From Gnetum montanum (Eukaryota > Streptophyta > Gnetopsida > Gnetales > Gnetaceae), in NCBI GenBank assembly GCA_015680685.1, contig MNCI01005364.1:126261-188260 (forward strand): a stretch of DNA of 62,000 nt, in the 5' to 3' direction. The notes under the pieces are model-generated. The model worked only from the letters and a program-made list of their open reading frames with translations. It searched no databases and was not told the DNA's origin. This document shows positions 44,455-56,759 of this stretch, piece by piece. Within the stretch, counting starts at the first letter, position 1; each line of letters opens with the position of its first letter. The translations under genes and the position numbers were made by a program.

Positions 44455-45840
44455 GGGACAACAAAGAGGATGAGTATCCAATTTCTGATCATTTCGCCGA
44501 TGAATTCCTTGTTGCTAGTGTAGTGAATAATTAATCACCCATGAAGAAAAACTAGTACAGTAGCATTCTTACCTATCTCCTCACCCAAAAAAAACCACAA
44601 GAGTTAAACCTTAAGAAGAAACAACAGTTTCTTCACTGCGCTAAGTACTTTATAAAGATCAATGGGCAACTTTACAAAGTATGTCCTGATGGCTTGGTTC
44701 GATGGTGTGCTCCCGATATAGATCAATTGCAAGTTCTCCAAGATGCTTATGAGGTCCTTGTGGGGTTCATTATGCTGGGAGATGAATGACCATGAAGATC
44801 TTGCTTGTAGGATATTATTGGCCTACATTATTTCGGGACACCCATCAATTCATCCAATCTTGTGAGTGCTATCAATGTGATGGGGGAATGAATACTAGAA
44901 TTGAGGGTTCACAACAATGGATCCAACCATTAGAACCCTTTGACATATGGGGAATTGATTTTATGGGACCAATTACACCAATGTATAATGGAAAATCCTA
45001 TATCATTATTGCTATTGACTACCTAACTAAATGGGCAGAAGTAGATGATGTTAAGGATTGTACATCATCTACAGCTGCATGATTTTTTGAACAACAAATC
45101 ATAAATAGGTTTGGTGTGCCTCATGCACTAATTTCAGATAATGGTACCCACTTCATAGGTACAAGTTTTCAGAAATTAATGCAACACTTAGGGTTTGAGC
45201 ATAAATTGACAACACCATACCACCCCCAAATGAATGGTCAAGCAGAAGTCACCAATAGGGAGATTACGAAGATATTGACAGAAATTGTTAGCAAGTTTAG
45301 GTGATATTGGAGTACTAAATTGAATGATGCTCTTTGGGCATACCACTCCACATGGAAACTCCCTACAGGATACTCTCCCTATGAGTTAGTGTATGGTAAA
45401 TTACCAACACTTCCCATTCAAACTGAGCTTCGTACACTATCCATAGCATGTGACCTCAACCTTGATCTTGATCTAGCACAGAAACAATGGTTAGTAACCC
45501 TTAACTTGCTAGATTAAAATCAACTAGCTGCACTATCATCTAACGAGTTATACAAGGCATTCAATAAACAATGTCATGACCCAAGGATTAGGAAAGTTAA
45601 ATATCAACTTGGAGATAAGGTTCTCTACTGGAATTCCATACATGTGCCATAATGTACTAAATTTCAAACACTGTGGGAAGGACCTTATATTATTTATGCA
45701 ACTTTTCCTTTAGGGGCCATGACAAGATACAAACCTGGGAGGCTAGACAAGAAACTGTTGTTTAATGTACAATAAACCATACCTTTCCAGAAGCTTAGGA
45801 CAACCAGTACACATGCTACCTCTATTGATGGACAACCTTG
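44455..45840 (+). pseudogene. integrase, element C
   Basis: Zinc-binding region at about 44730-44880, then the core with all three acidic residues kept: Asp in WGIDFMGPI (44957-44959), Asp in ISDNGTHFIG (45137-45139), Glu in NGQAEVTNRE (45245-45247). ALWAYHSTWKLPTGYSPYEL follows at about 45330. Stops at about 45080, 45302 and 45515 and a frame change split it. Confidence 0.88.
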
Positions 45841-45869
45841 CTCACTATTTCAAATCTCTTCCTTCCAAC

Positions 45870-45888
45870 TCAGTCATGGGGGAGATGG
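45870..45888 (+). promoter_or_regulatory. internal polypurine-tract-like motif 1 (element C)
   Basis: TCAGTCATGGGGGAGATGG, as in A and B. Confidence 0.55.
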
Positions 45889-45920
45889 CCACCTATGATA
45901 ACCATTTTAGGCCCTCAGTT

Positions 45921-45975
45921 CTTTTTGAATTTTTGTTTTACACATTTTCCAACTTTTCTTATTTTTTTTTACACC
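45921..45975 (+). repeat. T-rich repeat remnant (element C)
   Basis: Only two or three degenerate units remain; the array is much shorter than in A and B. Confidence 0.6.
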
Positions 45976-46410
45976 ATCGTTCATGTTTTTACTATTTCTT
46001 TGTTTGCTTGATTTACTTTTATTCATCATCTAATAAGTGCTCATGATGGTGGATTGCATTATATCATATTGATTGCTAATGTTTGGTTTTTACTTTTGAA
46101 TTATGATGCTAATATTGAGGTATGGTTCTTTTGATAAAACAAGCAATGAGTCCACACGGTCCACTCATCCATACAACTCTATGATCTCCTTTGGCTTGGA
46201 ATTATATAGTCCCCTTTTTCTAAGTAAAATTGTTAATGAATTGGTGGTTGGGTATTTTTCAAACCAAGGAAAGACTCAAAGGATGAAAAGGGTGTGACTT
46301 CAAGGGGATTTAATACATTTGTGCTAGCCATTCTCTTGGATGCTTGTTTCTTAGGTTTTCTGCCATTTTGACATTGTTCAAAAATCAGGAAGTTGAGTGA
46401 ATAAAAATAA

Positions 46411-46485
46411 GTCTTTGCATGGTGTGGTTCTCATGCAAGAAAAAAATGAGAAAATTGAGAATTCAAAGCACACCCCTTAGACATA
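46411..46485 (+). other. conserved 3'UTR stem-loop (element C)
   Basis: Left arm GTCTTTGCATGGTGTGG then TTCTCAT; right arm TGAGAATTCAAAGCACACC, with AGAC after it. Six of the seven inner pairs are kept (last is U-U). The loop is only about 20 nt. Confidence 0.6.
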
Positions 46486-47768
46486 ATAAAGCAATATGGG
46501 CTACAAGCACTAGTTATGAAATTGAAAGAGATGTTACCCATGCCTGAAGGTTCCCTCTAACTAAGGCCCTTTCTCACTTCCTGCTTCTCCATCTCACTCT
46601 CCTCGGGATGGTGGTCACTCTCTATGAAGGCATTCTTGTTGCTTTAAGAGGATGGATTGGCTAGGTGTATTGATGTGAGGTCATTGAATGTGGTTGGTTT
46701 GAGTCTCGATTTGGGATGAAGTTCTACTTAGTCATCCTAACTATGAAATACACAAGGGGCTTTACACAACCTTGTTCTTGGGATTCCATTCCATTCTTTC
46801 CTCTCCATCTTTCTTCCCATTTTTCACCTCATTGTCGATTTTATCATTAGTCTATTCTAGGTTGGTGCATTATTTTTATTTGGTGAATTCTTGTGGGTAA
46901 ATTTTTAACTCTTACTTCCAAATGACATTCCTAGATCCTACAAAATCGTTGGCTTGTGGGTTTGTTAGGGCATAAAAGGCATGAGCCTGCTTTGGGGAGG
47001 ACCCACTGGCATTCCTTTTTGGTGCAATTTTTAAGCTCTTTTTCTTAAACATTTCCTGCAATCAATCATCTCTTGTTTCATCCCCATCTATGACATCCAT
47101 TTTATTGGCGTTGCTGTTGTTATTTTTTGCCATATTTCTTGTTCCTCATATCTTTCCATCTTATAGCTACCGAAGGTTCGCTCTTAGTCATGGGGGCTCT
47201 AGCACAAATTTTTTAATTTTCTTCATTTTACTATTAACCTAACCCCTACACATTGGGTAGTCATCTGTGATAAATCTTTGAACCAGTTTCTGTCATAACC
47301 ACAACTTAGCCAGTGTGCTTCATATTGAGGCAAGGTATCAACTGCATTATGGTTTATCTATCCTTGCTTATTTGTGACTATGTTGTATGTGTAGATGGCG
47401 ATCATACAAATAATGGACTATGCTTGGAGGAAGCACTCAAGATGGACTAGAACTAGAGCATTTACGAAAGAAGAAAGTTTGGTGGCATGACTATGGATAA
47501 ACAATGGAAGGTGCAATCTTATCATTGGCAGCAACACACTTCATTTTCTTTCTCTTTCTTTCTCTACAAGCTATCAAATAAAGGCTTGGATGTCATTTAT
47601 GTATGAGTGTTCACCACAATGGTGATGAACACTAATGTTGTAATATGCTTATTGATCCGTTCACTGGGCACATTAAGTCTGTCATCCCATTTCATCGTCA
47701 ATTGTCAATTAGTCAATAATCCCATACCTTCCCAATATTTTGTAAGGAACTCGAGGACAAGTTTTCAT
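46486..47768 (+). other. 3' non-coding region of element C
   Basis: No gene. Second PPT-like motif TCTTAGTCATGGGGGC at 47182-47196; pyrimidine tract at about 47541-47565. Confidence 0.6.
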
Positions 47769-47783
47769 TCAGTCATGGGGGTA
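47769..47783 (+). promoter_or_regulatory. 3' polypurine tract (element C)
   Basis: TCAGTCATGGGGGTA directly before the LTR start TGATGAG. Confidence 0.8.
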
Positions 47784-48645
47784 TGATGAGAGCAGTTACT
47801 CTAGTAGTTATTCTAATTATTAGAGTGGTTACTTTAGTAGTTACTTTAGCAATTATTCTAATTATTAGAGCGGTTACTCTAATTATTGGAGTAGTTGCTC
47901 CCAAGCCTATAAATACAGTGCCTAGGTGCACAATTGGAGGAAGTATTTTAGCAGTTAAGTAGTGAAACCCTTGTAGTTTGTTTGAAAGTTAGAGTATTTT
48001 CCAAGTTCCCACAGTAGGAGGTCTAAGCGTGGACGGATCTTTATTTGAGCATTATGTACCTGAGAACACCTTATGTATGGCAATAAAGATGAGCTCTTCG
48101 ATTCATCCTTGCAGCACTTGAGATTTTTTTTCTTACGCATTTCTTTTATTTTATTTTCTGCACTTTACATTTTTGTTATTAGCACAACAATTCATTTTGA
48201 TCAATTAAGAAAATCGTTAAATTACACAAGCACGACGACTTCAAGCATGCCTGTAACACTTGGTAACCTAGTAATGATTAGTGTTTGATAATCCCAGCAG
48301 TGTTGCACTAGTTTAGGATGTGTATGGCAAGTGGGAATGGATGCTGGTGTTAGGATTAGTTAGAACTTAGTTAATGAGTAGTTAAGTTAAATTAGTCACT
48401 TAGTTACCTCTCTTTTTCCCTACTAGTGCAGGACATAAAAACATAAAAGCTATAAAAATCATATGCCTCAAGCTTACTTAACCATACAATCATGGCATAT
48501 AGGTAAGCTTGGGAAGACAACGATCAACCAGCCCATCCTTGTTCCATAAGGGTGCATAAGCACTTAGTCCCTGGAATTCAACCGGATCGTGCGTGAAACG
48601 CCCATATTCGTATGGTTGAGCGTAGGGGTACCTTGCTGCTCATCA
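47784..48645 (+). repeat. 3' LTR of element C
   Basis: 862 bp, complete. U3 array of CTCTAATTATTAGAG units (47794-47900), TATAAATA at 47908-47915, AATAAAG near 48082, end CTCATCA. The last 250 bp differ from the 5' LTR by roughly 10% by eye. Confidence 0.95.
47908..47915 (+). promoter_or_regulatory. TATA box of element C 3' LTR
   Basis: TATAAATA after the U3 array; same in element D (36048-36055); missing from the 5' LTR of C. Confidence 0.7.
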
Positions 48646-48650
48646 AACAT
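48646..48650. repeat. target-site duplication AACAT, right copy (element C)
   Basis: Same five bases as 37292-37296. Confidence 0.93.
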
Positions 48651-49019
48651 TGAAGAAAAAATTCTTAAAGAAAACACCTCTACTACAAAATAATTCAAAC
48701 CAAAAATAGAATAGGCTCATCAACGTTTCCAAAAAATATCCATAGAGCCTCCGCACGATACAATTAGACTCCAAAATTGGGCTAATAGTAGACTTAGTAT
48801 TGTCATAGGAGAAATGTATACAAGTCATAAAAATTTCTCCAAAACACATGCAAAATGGAAAAAGTCACACACAAAATTAGAAAATTAGGAAAGAAATGGA
48901 TTCCAAAAGAAACTACTTTAGGGTCTTCCCCTAACCCAAATTATAGAACAAATGCAGATTCTCCAGGTTCACAAACTGATAAACCAAGGTATAATAAAGA
49001 ATAGAAAGGGAGATCTAGG

Positions 49020-50560
49020 ATTAATACAAATGCAGAATCTTCCATGATAGTCGACACAGATGACAATAAAACCTAGTTAGATTCAGAGGAGGAAAACCTA
49101 GTAAAAAATCTTGAAATATATACACAGGCACCAAAAAAATATCAGTAGATCTCAATAAGATTACTTAGTGAACATGATCCTAACTTTAGTATGGATAAGT
49201 GCTCATTTGCTAAAAGAGAAGCTATCATTGATAGAATCATAGGATTTATTGATAGGCAAGTTATTCTTGATAAAAAGATAGTAAAGCATGTTATACAAAA
49301 CTGTGTATTTAACTTTGTAGGTAACTTGCATAAATGGTGGAACCAAATTGATGCAGATATAAAATGAAAGTTACTATCAAGATTGTCGATCTTGTTTGTT
49401 AATGCTATTACAAAGGAATTTCTAGGAAATAAAGATAATTATATATATTTATGTAGAGAGATGTATTTTGTAGCTAGATTAACTAGAATACAAGATATCC
49501 ATATTCTCCTAGATCAGATGGGAGACTGATATTATATGGGTAAATTAACACATGATAGAGCCACCAAAGAACATCATTTAGGAGCTCTACCTTCATCCTT
49601 TAATGAAAAATAGCAACAAGAAATAAAATATATAAATAAGACTCTAGATGACATGAGTTTTAGCTACATTAGACAACTTATCGAAGATGTCAACTAAGAA
49701 CTCAGTCATGATATCATTTCCTAATCAGTTATGAAAAAAATTAATTATAAATTAGGTAAATCATTTTGTAAAAGTATTTGTCTTGAAGACTAGTGGAAGT
49801 CTCAAAAATGGACTACCAAAGAAAAGACTTACTATTATTGAAAATAATAAATAGATCTTATAAACTCAAAAGATATTTTAGAAAATGGTAGACTTGGGAA
49901 TGAAAACCTTCTGCATGACATTCTTGCCCTTTAAGAGGAATGTTCAAATGGACAAAGCAAAAACTTCCAAAAGGAAACATTAAATGTTTTCTGTGTCAAG
50001 ATAACCACTTTGCTTATAACTGTCCTTAGAAAGATAAATATTACATATAAACTTTTATTGAAAATTATAATCTATCTAAGAAATATTATGATTTTACATT
50101 GAATCCAACTATAGAATTTGAACCTGAAGATATTTACATTGAATTTGATGAATACTCTGATTATACTATTAGTGAGCTAGAACCCTCTTTTTTTGATGGG
50201 GGGAAAGGAGATGATGATAGTGACTCTAATGTAATCTATTTCCATATGAATCATAGGCATAATCAATGCCCTTTTAGGTGCATAGACATGCAAAGGCCTC
50301 ATTCTCTAAGATCATTGCAATTCAGCACTATTTTAGAACCTATAAGACTAGAAGAAGAAAATCCTTTTGATACTAGCTCAATTTGTCCTGTAGAAAGAGA
50401 TCACACCTATAAGATCATAAAACAATAGCTACATAAGTTACAAAGCTAATTAGTTGAATAATCTAGAGATGACATAAATAAAATTATGTCATTAAAAAGA
50501 AAAAGAAAAGAAAAGACTAAAGAGCTAGAGGAGCAAAGGTATTTTATTGAAGAATAATTG
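49020..50560 (+). pseudogene. caulimovirid coat-protein domain and zinc knuckle, copy 2
   Basis: Same blocks as copy 1 (LCREMYFVARLTRI, HHLGALPSSFNEK). Zinc knuckle at 49985-50023 (CFLCQDNHFAYNC). The acidic C-terminal tail is open for 109 codons (50099-50428: EDIYIEFDEYSDYTIS, then a basic Asn/His/Arg segment). Stops are scattered elsewhere. Confidence 0.8.
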
Positions 50561-50839
50561 TTCAAGTATTGTGACTCTTAACCTTAGGAAACACAACTAG
50601 CGTTAAAGCCTACAGAGCAAAGTAAATAAGAACCTAGTAGTGAGCATGAGAAGACTCCTACTAAAATTCCATTATTAGATGAATCCCTATTGAGAACACA
50701 AGAGATATCTCGGTTAGGAAGATTCATACAATGGGCATTTGATGAAGTTGCTAAATTGGAAAAAATAGAAGAAAGCTTCCAAAGACCATAGTATCAGGAA
50801 GGATTGCAGGCTATTCTTGTTAATTTGATTAACAATAAT

Positions 50840-52690
50840 AGACTAACTACGTTACCTATTTCTAAGCCTTACCTCATAGATGGTTTTAAGCCTTACCTAT
50901 TTGTAGATGGTTTTAAGCCTTACCTCGTAGATGCTTTTATTAACAATGGAGTAGAAGTCTCATTAATCATATAGAATATAATCCCATCCCACTTTTGGGA
51001 AACAAAAGAAAAAACATATGTCACCTTTAATACCAAAAAGGTACCTATGGAATTCAAGGCCAGAATCCATGTAAGAACTCATGAGGGCCAAATTCTTAAA
51101 TTAGAGGATTGTCACTATGATATAAGATCTTAAGATCTCTTAAATTGCATTGATAATTTAGAAGCATTAGAACCTTACATGATAGGTAGAAGTTATATTC
51201 TATTAGGGAATTATAAATTATATAGAAAAAGCTCTTATAAAAGTAGGTTCCAAAAAGACATAGAACCTAAGCTCAGAAGAACACAATGGGTAGTTAACAA
51301 TGTAGAAAAGCTCAAAGACCAATTCAGACATATACAAGTGCATCTACTAGAATTAGCTAATGAGGATCCCATTATCTTCAGGAACAAAAAAGAACATTGG
51401 TGCGGTATTGAGTTAAAAGATAATATCAAAATAAAATCAAAAGCACACGATATAGGGATGCCTCCATCTTTAAAGAAGAAATGTGAAAAGAAAATCCAGA
51501 TGTTGATAGACAAAAAATTAATATAACCTAGCACTAGCATGTTTTCCTGTGCAACATTTTATGTCAACAAATGAGCTAAAGAAGTATGAGAAAAAAATAT
51601 AATTGTAGTTAATGATAAGCCTCTTAATGATTTAATTAAGCCACTTCAACATCCAATACCAAACAAAGACAACCACTTCCAAAGGCTACTACATACTAAT
51701 GTATACTTAAAATTTGATCAAAAATATGGTTTCTAGTAGATATAGGTCAATACATAGGATAGATGAAAACTAACCTTCACTATTTTATGTCTTATTTATG
51801 AATGGACTATCTTACCATTTGGAATCAAAACAACACCGTCAATTTTCCAATGATGTATGGATGGGGTCTTTGGACAATATCCCTTCATAATGGTATATAT
51901 CAAAGACATTTTGGTAATGAGTAAAAACCCTCAACAACACCTAGAACACTTTGAAATTTTTTGAAAGGTCATTGATGAGAAAAAATTAGTACTATCACCT
52001 ACAAAAATGCAAATAGCAAAATATAGCATTGAATTTCTAGGAATGCAAATTACCCAAGGAATCATACCCTTGCAAAACCACATACTTGAGTCTATAAAAC
52101 TTTTCTCTAATGAACTTAAAGATAAGACTTAGATTCAATGATTTTTAGGGTGTATGAATTATGTTTCAGGTTTCTATAAACATCTTGCTTAAGATAGAAA
52201 ACTTTTAAATGAGCAGCTAGGCCTGAATCCAGTCCCATGGTCTTTAGAACATATGCAAACCATCTCACATATTAAACAACAATGTTCTAATCTACCAAAA
52301 CTCCAACTTCCCTTAGAGGAAATACTTATAGAAATAGATGCATCATATGAGTTTTGGGGTGCAGTCCTAAAAGATGAAAAGAAAAATGTGGTAATAATTT
52401 GCATGTATGCTTCAGGAAAATTCAATGAATCCTAACAAAATCATCATAGTACCCATAAAGAGCTCTTGGCTATAGTAAAAGGTATAGAGAAATTTAAATT
52501 ATTTCTCCAGAATATGCATTTTATTATTCGCAGTGATTTAAAAAATTTTGACACATATCTTAAAACTAAATCCCTAACCATGGTAGCTCACACCCATCTA
52601 ATCTGATGGGCTTTATACCTTGCAAACTTTGATTTTAATATTGAATACATAGACGATAAGAAAAATACTTTAGCAGATTTATGAACTAAA
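50840..52690 (+). pseudogene. caulimovirid protease, reverse transcriptase and RNase H, copy 2
   Basis: The protease region has an in-frame triplication of a KPYL-xDGF unit (50864-50938) and then FINNGVEVSLI, where the catalytic Asp-Thr/Ser-Gly is expected. An open stretch 51179-51526 leads into RT (IELKDNIKIKSKAHDIGM); after a stop come PSTSMFSCATFYVNK and HPIPNKDNHFQRLLHTNVY. The catalytic motif reads YIKD (51896-51907). RNase H has IEIDASYEFWGAVL (about 52334) and HKELLAIVKGIEKFK. Stops and frame changes throughout. Confidence 0.85.
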
Positions 52691-52748
52691 GAATTTCAAC
52701 TTTTTGCTTAAATATGTATGATACTACTAAATAGATTATATTTTTCTA

Positions 52749-53555
52749 TTGCAGATATTTTAGAAGAAGAAGGATGGATTCTTAGATTGTCTTGTCTTAT
52801 CCAATCCTACAGGTTTAGAGAATATTTTATGTTAGTATTAGAACAAGAATAGATTAGGACATTCCACATGGATACCTTTTATGGTTTTCTTAGGATTTTG
52901 ATAAATCAAGCTCCATATTTAAAAATTAAAATAAAGAACATGGTTCCATGCCTTCAGGGTTTTCCTCAAATCCCTACTTCCACTTTTGTGGAGATGTGCC
53001 AACTCAATTTTAACTATCATACACCTTCCCACCTCTTAAATTGGCCATATTACCAACCAAGCCCTTAAAAATATTTTCAAATTTGATATTAATCCTTTGT
53101 GTGGTTTCTATCTTGATGAAATATTTTGAACTTGGTGGGGAAATTTTGGTCATGCTCCTCAAACCTATCTTGATTCCTATCCTTGGCATCTCTTCCAACA
53201 AAGAAATGGGTACCATGGAGACTATGTATATTATGGAAATTACCATGATAAAATATGACATTTTGTAGAATATGGTACATCTTCATACTATTTATTAATT
53301 ACTCTTATCAAGAAAAGAGTTAATTGGAATCAGCCATGGGAAGAAGCCTTCTATTAAGAGATGTATACTAGTAATGTCCATGATATCATTACATGTTGTT
53401 AGAACTATAATATGCCATCTCAAAATATCAAAATTTTGAGTCTTGATTCAAGGATCCAACATCATTAACGACATGGAGCCTAAGAAGTAGCTAAATATCT
53501 CCTTGGAGAACCACAATCTCCCCCTTTGTTAGAGGTATCTGATCTTGAATTGTAA
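52749..53555 (+). pseudogene. conserved unrecognised frame X, copy 2
   Basis: Starts after the acceptor-like TTTTTCTATTGCAG (AG 52753-52754). It keeps MDTFYGFLRIL, PQIPTSTFVEMCQLNFNYHT, WWGNFGHAPQTYLDSYPW, FQQRNGYHGDYVYYGNYH, EYGTSSYYLL and NWNQPWEEAFY. A 1-bp insertion near 53068 and four or five stops break it. The frameshift lies elsewhere than in copy 1, so the two copies decayed independently from a longer open frame. Confidence 0.6.
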
Positions 53556-53707
53556 AGTAAGGCAATGTTGTAAAACGTTTTCGACCATATTGATAAAGTA
53601 AAGTCATATTGTACTATAAAAGGTGTTGGCCATACTATTGGCCATATCCCAAGATAATATTCTTATCTTATCTTTTAGGGGTTAGTGCTAGTGCTTTGTG
53701 TGTAAGC

Positions 53708-53774
53708 ATCCACTATGATAGTGGATTATGAGTCATCATCCACTAGGATGATTCTCCTCCTTCTTCTTATATAA
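53708..53774 (+). promoter_or_regulatory. caulimovirid-type promoter with two palindromes, copy 2
   Basis: Palindromes at 53708-53726 and 53735-53752, TATATAA at 53768-53774; same spacing as in copy 1. Confidence 0.65.
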
Positions 53775-54187
53775 GGAGGTTGTGTAAAGGCTAAGAGGCA
53801 TCAGCTAGTGGAAGAGAAATTAGTTGTGCATTGTTCAAACCAAGCATCCCTTAGTCTCTTCTTCTTAAAGATACTCATCTTTCAAATCATCAATTTTTAT
53901 TTTGGAGACTAAACAATTTTATGTAAAACTTCTTTTGAAAGCCAAATTTGAATCATCACATAAATTCCAAATGTTCTAAAATTTTACAAACTTATAGATT
54001 ACAGAATAATATTTTCAATAAGCTCAAGATCAACCTAAATCTCATTTGAATCATAGAGATCACAATTTAAAAATTAGGAAAAATTCTAGTTTTTTATAGC
54101 CAAACCACCTACATCATCCCATAGACTAGGTTGTTAAAAATTGAAAAAATAAAAAAAATTCTTTTCAAATTTCTTACAACAACAAAG

Positions 54188-54200
54188 TGGTACCAGAACA
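54188..54200 (+). promoter_or_regulatory. degenerate tRNA-Met primer-site-like sequence, copy 2
   Basis: TGGTACCAGAACA; see 26826. Confidence 0.5.
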
Positions 54201-54374
54201 TATGGTCATATCTTTGCAATATCATAACAAGTTGAAAAGTGTTCCAATATGTCCAAAAATTCTTATGGCATTTATTTCATTGAATTATGAATAATTATGA
54301 GTATGAGATTTTTAGAGTCTAATAATGTATGAAATATTATAGAAAAACTCATTTCAAAACTAGGAAGTATGAAT

Positions 54375-54800
54375 ATGAAGAAGAACTTTCAGAAAGTTGC
54401 AAAGAAGTATGAAATGGAAAAGGGCATAATTTGTAATTCTGTTTGTTTTGAAGTTAAAAACATGATTATTAACCTTAAAATGAGCACACAAATGTGGGAT
54501 TTTCTTTAAGAAAAATATCTTAATTAGGTAAAATTCATTGAAAAGGAAAGTTATGGAATTCAAATTTCAAAAAGAAAAGGAAGAAAACTTGATTTTTAAA
54601 ATTTAAAGGAAGCAATCACAATCTTAAAAGGAAAAAGAGGGGAAAATCACATTGAAGATGCAAATAAGAAAATACAAGAAATTGAAGAAAAAAGTCTAGC
54701 ACAAATCACTAAAGACTAAATAAAAATAATGCAAAGCTTCAAAAAATGGATGGTCTACACTAAAAGATAAAGAGCAACATGTTGTATCCACTTTTTTGGT
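54375..54800 (+). pseudogene. copia-gag-like frame, copy 2
   Basis: Homologous to 27014-27440, with the same stop before EKY. Shares KGIICN and MIINL blocks. Confidence 0.4.
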
Positions 54801-54944
54801 GTTCTAGTAGACTAAGTAGGTGTAAGTGTAACATTGTTAATCTTCTTTCAGCACCAAGGTTTTGTACTTCGAAGGAAAGATGATCCTAGTGTTATCCTTC
54901 ACCAATAGCATTTTTGGCTTTTATAAGCTCTTGATGATGGCTCC

Positions 54945-55439
54945 TAATCATCTCCAAAGTAATATGCATCAATTTTGGAAATTTTGAGAGCTTCTAGAGG
55001 CTCAAAATGAGGCATTTTACCTAGGTGATATTGGTGCTAGTGTTGCCTACAAAATAACCAATAAATTCATCACTTTAGCATTATTTTATGTTTTAAAAAG
55101 CTTCCAATATTTAGCCCTGATCATCCCCATGATGCTAGGCATCAATGCCAGCATATACAATGACTCTAGGAGGTTGAAATGAGGGTAAAAAGTCTTATTG
55201 ATGCTCCAATTTAGCATTAGTGTCTAGCATCATTGATAGAAAGATCTTTAAAAATACTATTTCCAATGGCATTTCTAGCTTATACAAGCTTCTCATAGTT
55301 GACGTTGATCATGCCGCAAAGGATAGAAATCAATTTAGGAACTTTTAGTAGCTTTTAAAGGCTTAAAATGAGGTGTTTTGACTAGGTGATGCTGGTGAGA
55401 TTGGTGTTAGCATTAACATCACTTGCTAGCATTATCTCT
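54945..55439 (+). repeat. diverged repeat modules, copy 2
   Basis: Counterpart of 27590-28095; the duplication between the two large copies ends here. Confidence 0.6.
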
Positions 55440-55443
55440 GATT

Positions 55444-56725
55444 CATTGCCTAAAAAATCACCTCTGGATCATACTTTGAGTCCCATTGAGCCTCTAACGA
55501 CTAGTCCACATCATCCCTAGAATGATGGGCATCAATTTTGGCACTTTTGAAGGATACAAAAAGCTTGAATTAGCATGTTTTTCCTAGGTGGTGCTAAGGT
55601 AATGCTAATAGTAGTATTACCTAATGTCCCCTATAGGACAATCACATGCTAGCATTGACATCACTTGCATGCATCACTATGTCTTGTCACTACATCACCA
55701 CATTACTATCTCACCTTTAGCATGTGGTCTCAGCTTTCTAAAAGTGAACTTTGAGTTTCTAGATCTAGATCCTATGCATTTTAAGCTTCCCTAGGTCTAT
55801 AAATATTGGATTCTAGCATTAATTTAAGGCTAATTTCTTGAGATATAAAAACATTTTTTTAACTTTTGAGAGATTTAAATCACCAACAGCTGCATCACTT
55901 GCATCACTTACATGCTTCATGGTCATTCCAGTAGCCTCAACACTCCATTTTCTTAGTGTTGATACCTATGTTACTAGCAGTACACACAAGCATGCCAATT
56001 CTAGCTTTAGCATCACCTACACTAGCATTAGTGTCATCACATCTCCCATTAGTGCATTATCACTTTCCAGCATCACCTACACTTCATTGCCCAAAAACTC
56101 ACTTGCAAATCATGCTTCAAGCCACATTAAGCCTTTAATGATTAGTCCACATCATTCCCAAAATGATGAGCATTAGTTTTAGCACTTTTGGAGACCTTAG
56201 AAGGTTTGAGTTAGCATTTTTTGCTTGGGCGCTGTCCATGTGACACCAGCATTAGTATCATTTTATCACTTACCTATGTTACCACATCACCTACTAATGT
56301 TATAATTTCGCATTCCCATGTTACTATGTCACCTTTAGCATATGACCTTAGCTTTCCAAAGGTAAAATTTGAGTTTTTATATCTAGATCCCATGTAATTT
56401 AGGTCATCCTAGGCATATGAATATGAATTTCAAACATCAATTCAGGGCCAATTTCTTATGATTCAATAGAATTTTTGAATTTTGAGAGATCTAGAGCACC
56501 AACACTTGCATCAACTATGTCACTTATGTGCTCCAAGGTCATTCCAACGTCATTTGTAGTTTGAAATCTCAGTCTTGATATATATGTCACTAGCATCACA
56601 TGTGAGCATGTTGATGTTAGCATCAACATTGCCTGCCCTAGTGTTACTGTCACTGCATCACCTACTAGCATCACTTGTAGAACAACACTAGAAAACAACC
56701 CTATTTTAATCTTAAAATAGCTCCA
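55444..56725 (+). repeat. two-copy tandem repeat, period about 641 bp
   Basis: Unit 1 from about 55444, unit 2 from about 56085. Matching landmarks: GACTAGTCCACATCAT (55500/56141 area), TCACCTTTAGCAT, TGAGTTT and ATCTAGATCC, and the ACTTGCATCA region near the end. Roughly 75-80% alike by eye. No gene. Confidence 0.7.
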
Positions 56726-56759
56726 AACATTGATGGTAGACTTTCCATTCATCTCTAAA

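Larger units (their letters stand above)
37297..48645 (+). mobile_element. Athila-type Ty3 element C, inserted in caulimovirid relic 2
   Basis: Bounded by TGATGAG and CTCATCA with duplication AACAT. It has a tRNA-Asp primer site, gag, protease, RT, RNase H, integrase, a 3' region and a polypurine tract. The 11349 bp include 987 N and an 804-bp duplicate that looks like an assembly artefact; without both, the element is about 9.56 kb, close to B. The 5' LTR is 430 bp against 862 bp for the 3' LTR. Coding parts have stops, but RT-RNase H (43775-44419) and integrase keep fairly long frames. Confidence 0.95.
36847..54200 (+). mobile_element. endogenous caulimovirid relic, copy 2, split by element C
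   Basis: Segments 36847-37296 and 48646-54200 align end to end with copy 1 (about 20920 to 26838). Together they hold the linker with the Cys-His motif, coat/zinc knuckle, protease-RT-RNase H, frame X, promoter and primer-like site. The movement domain is missing because the left end is cut at 36847. Element C interrupts it with a target duplication, so this relic was in place before C inserted. Confidence 0.88.
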
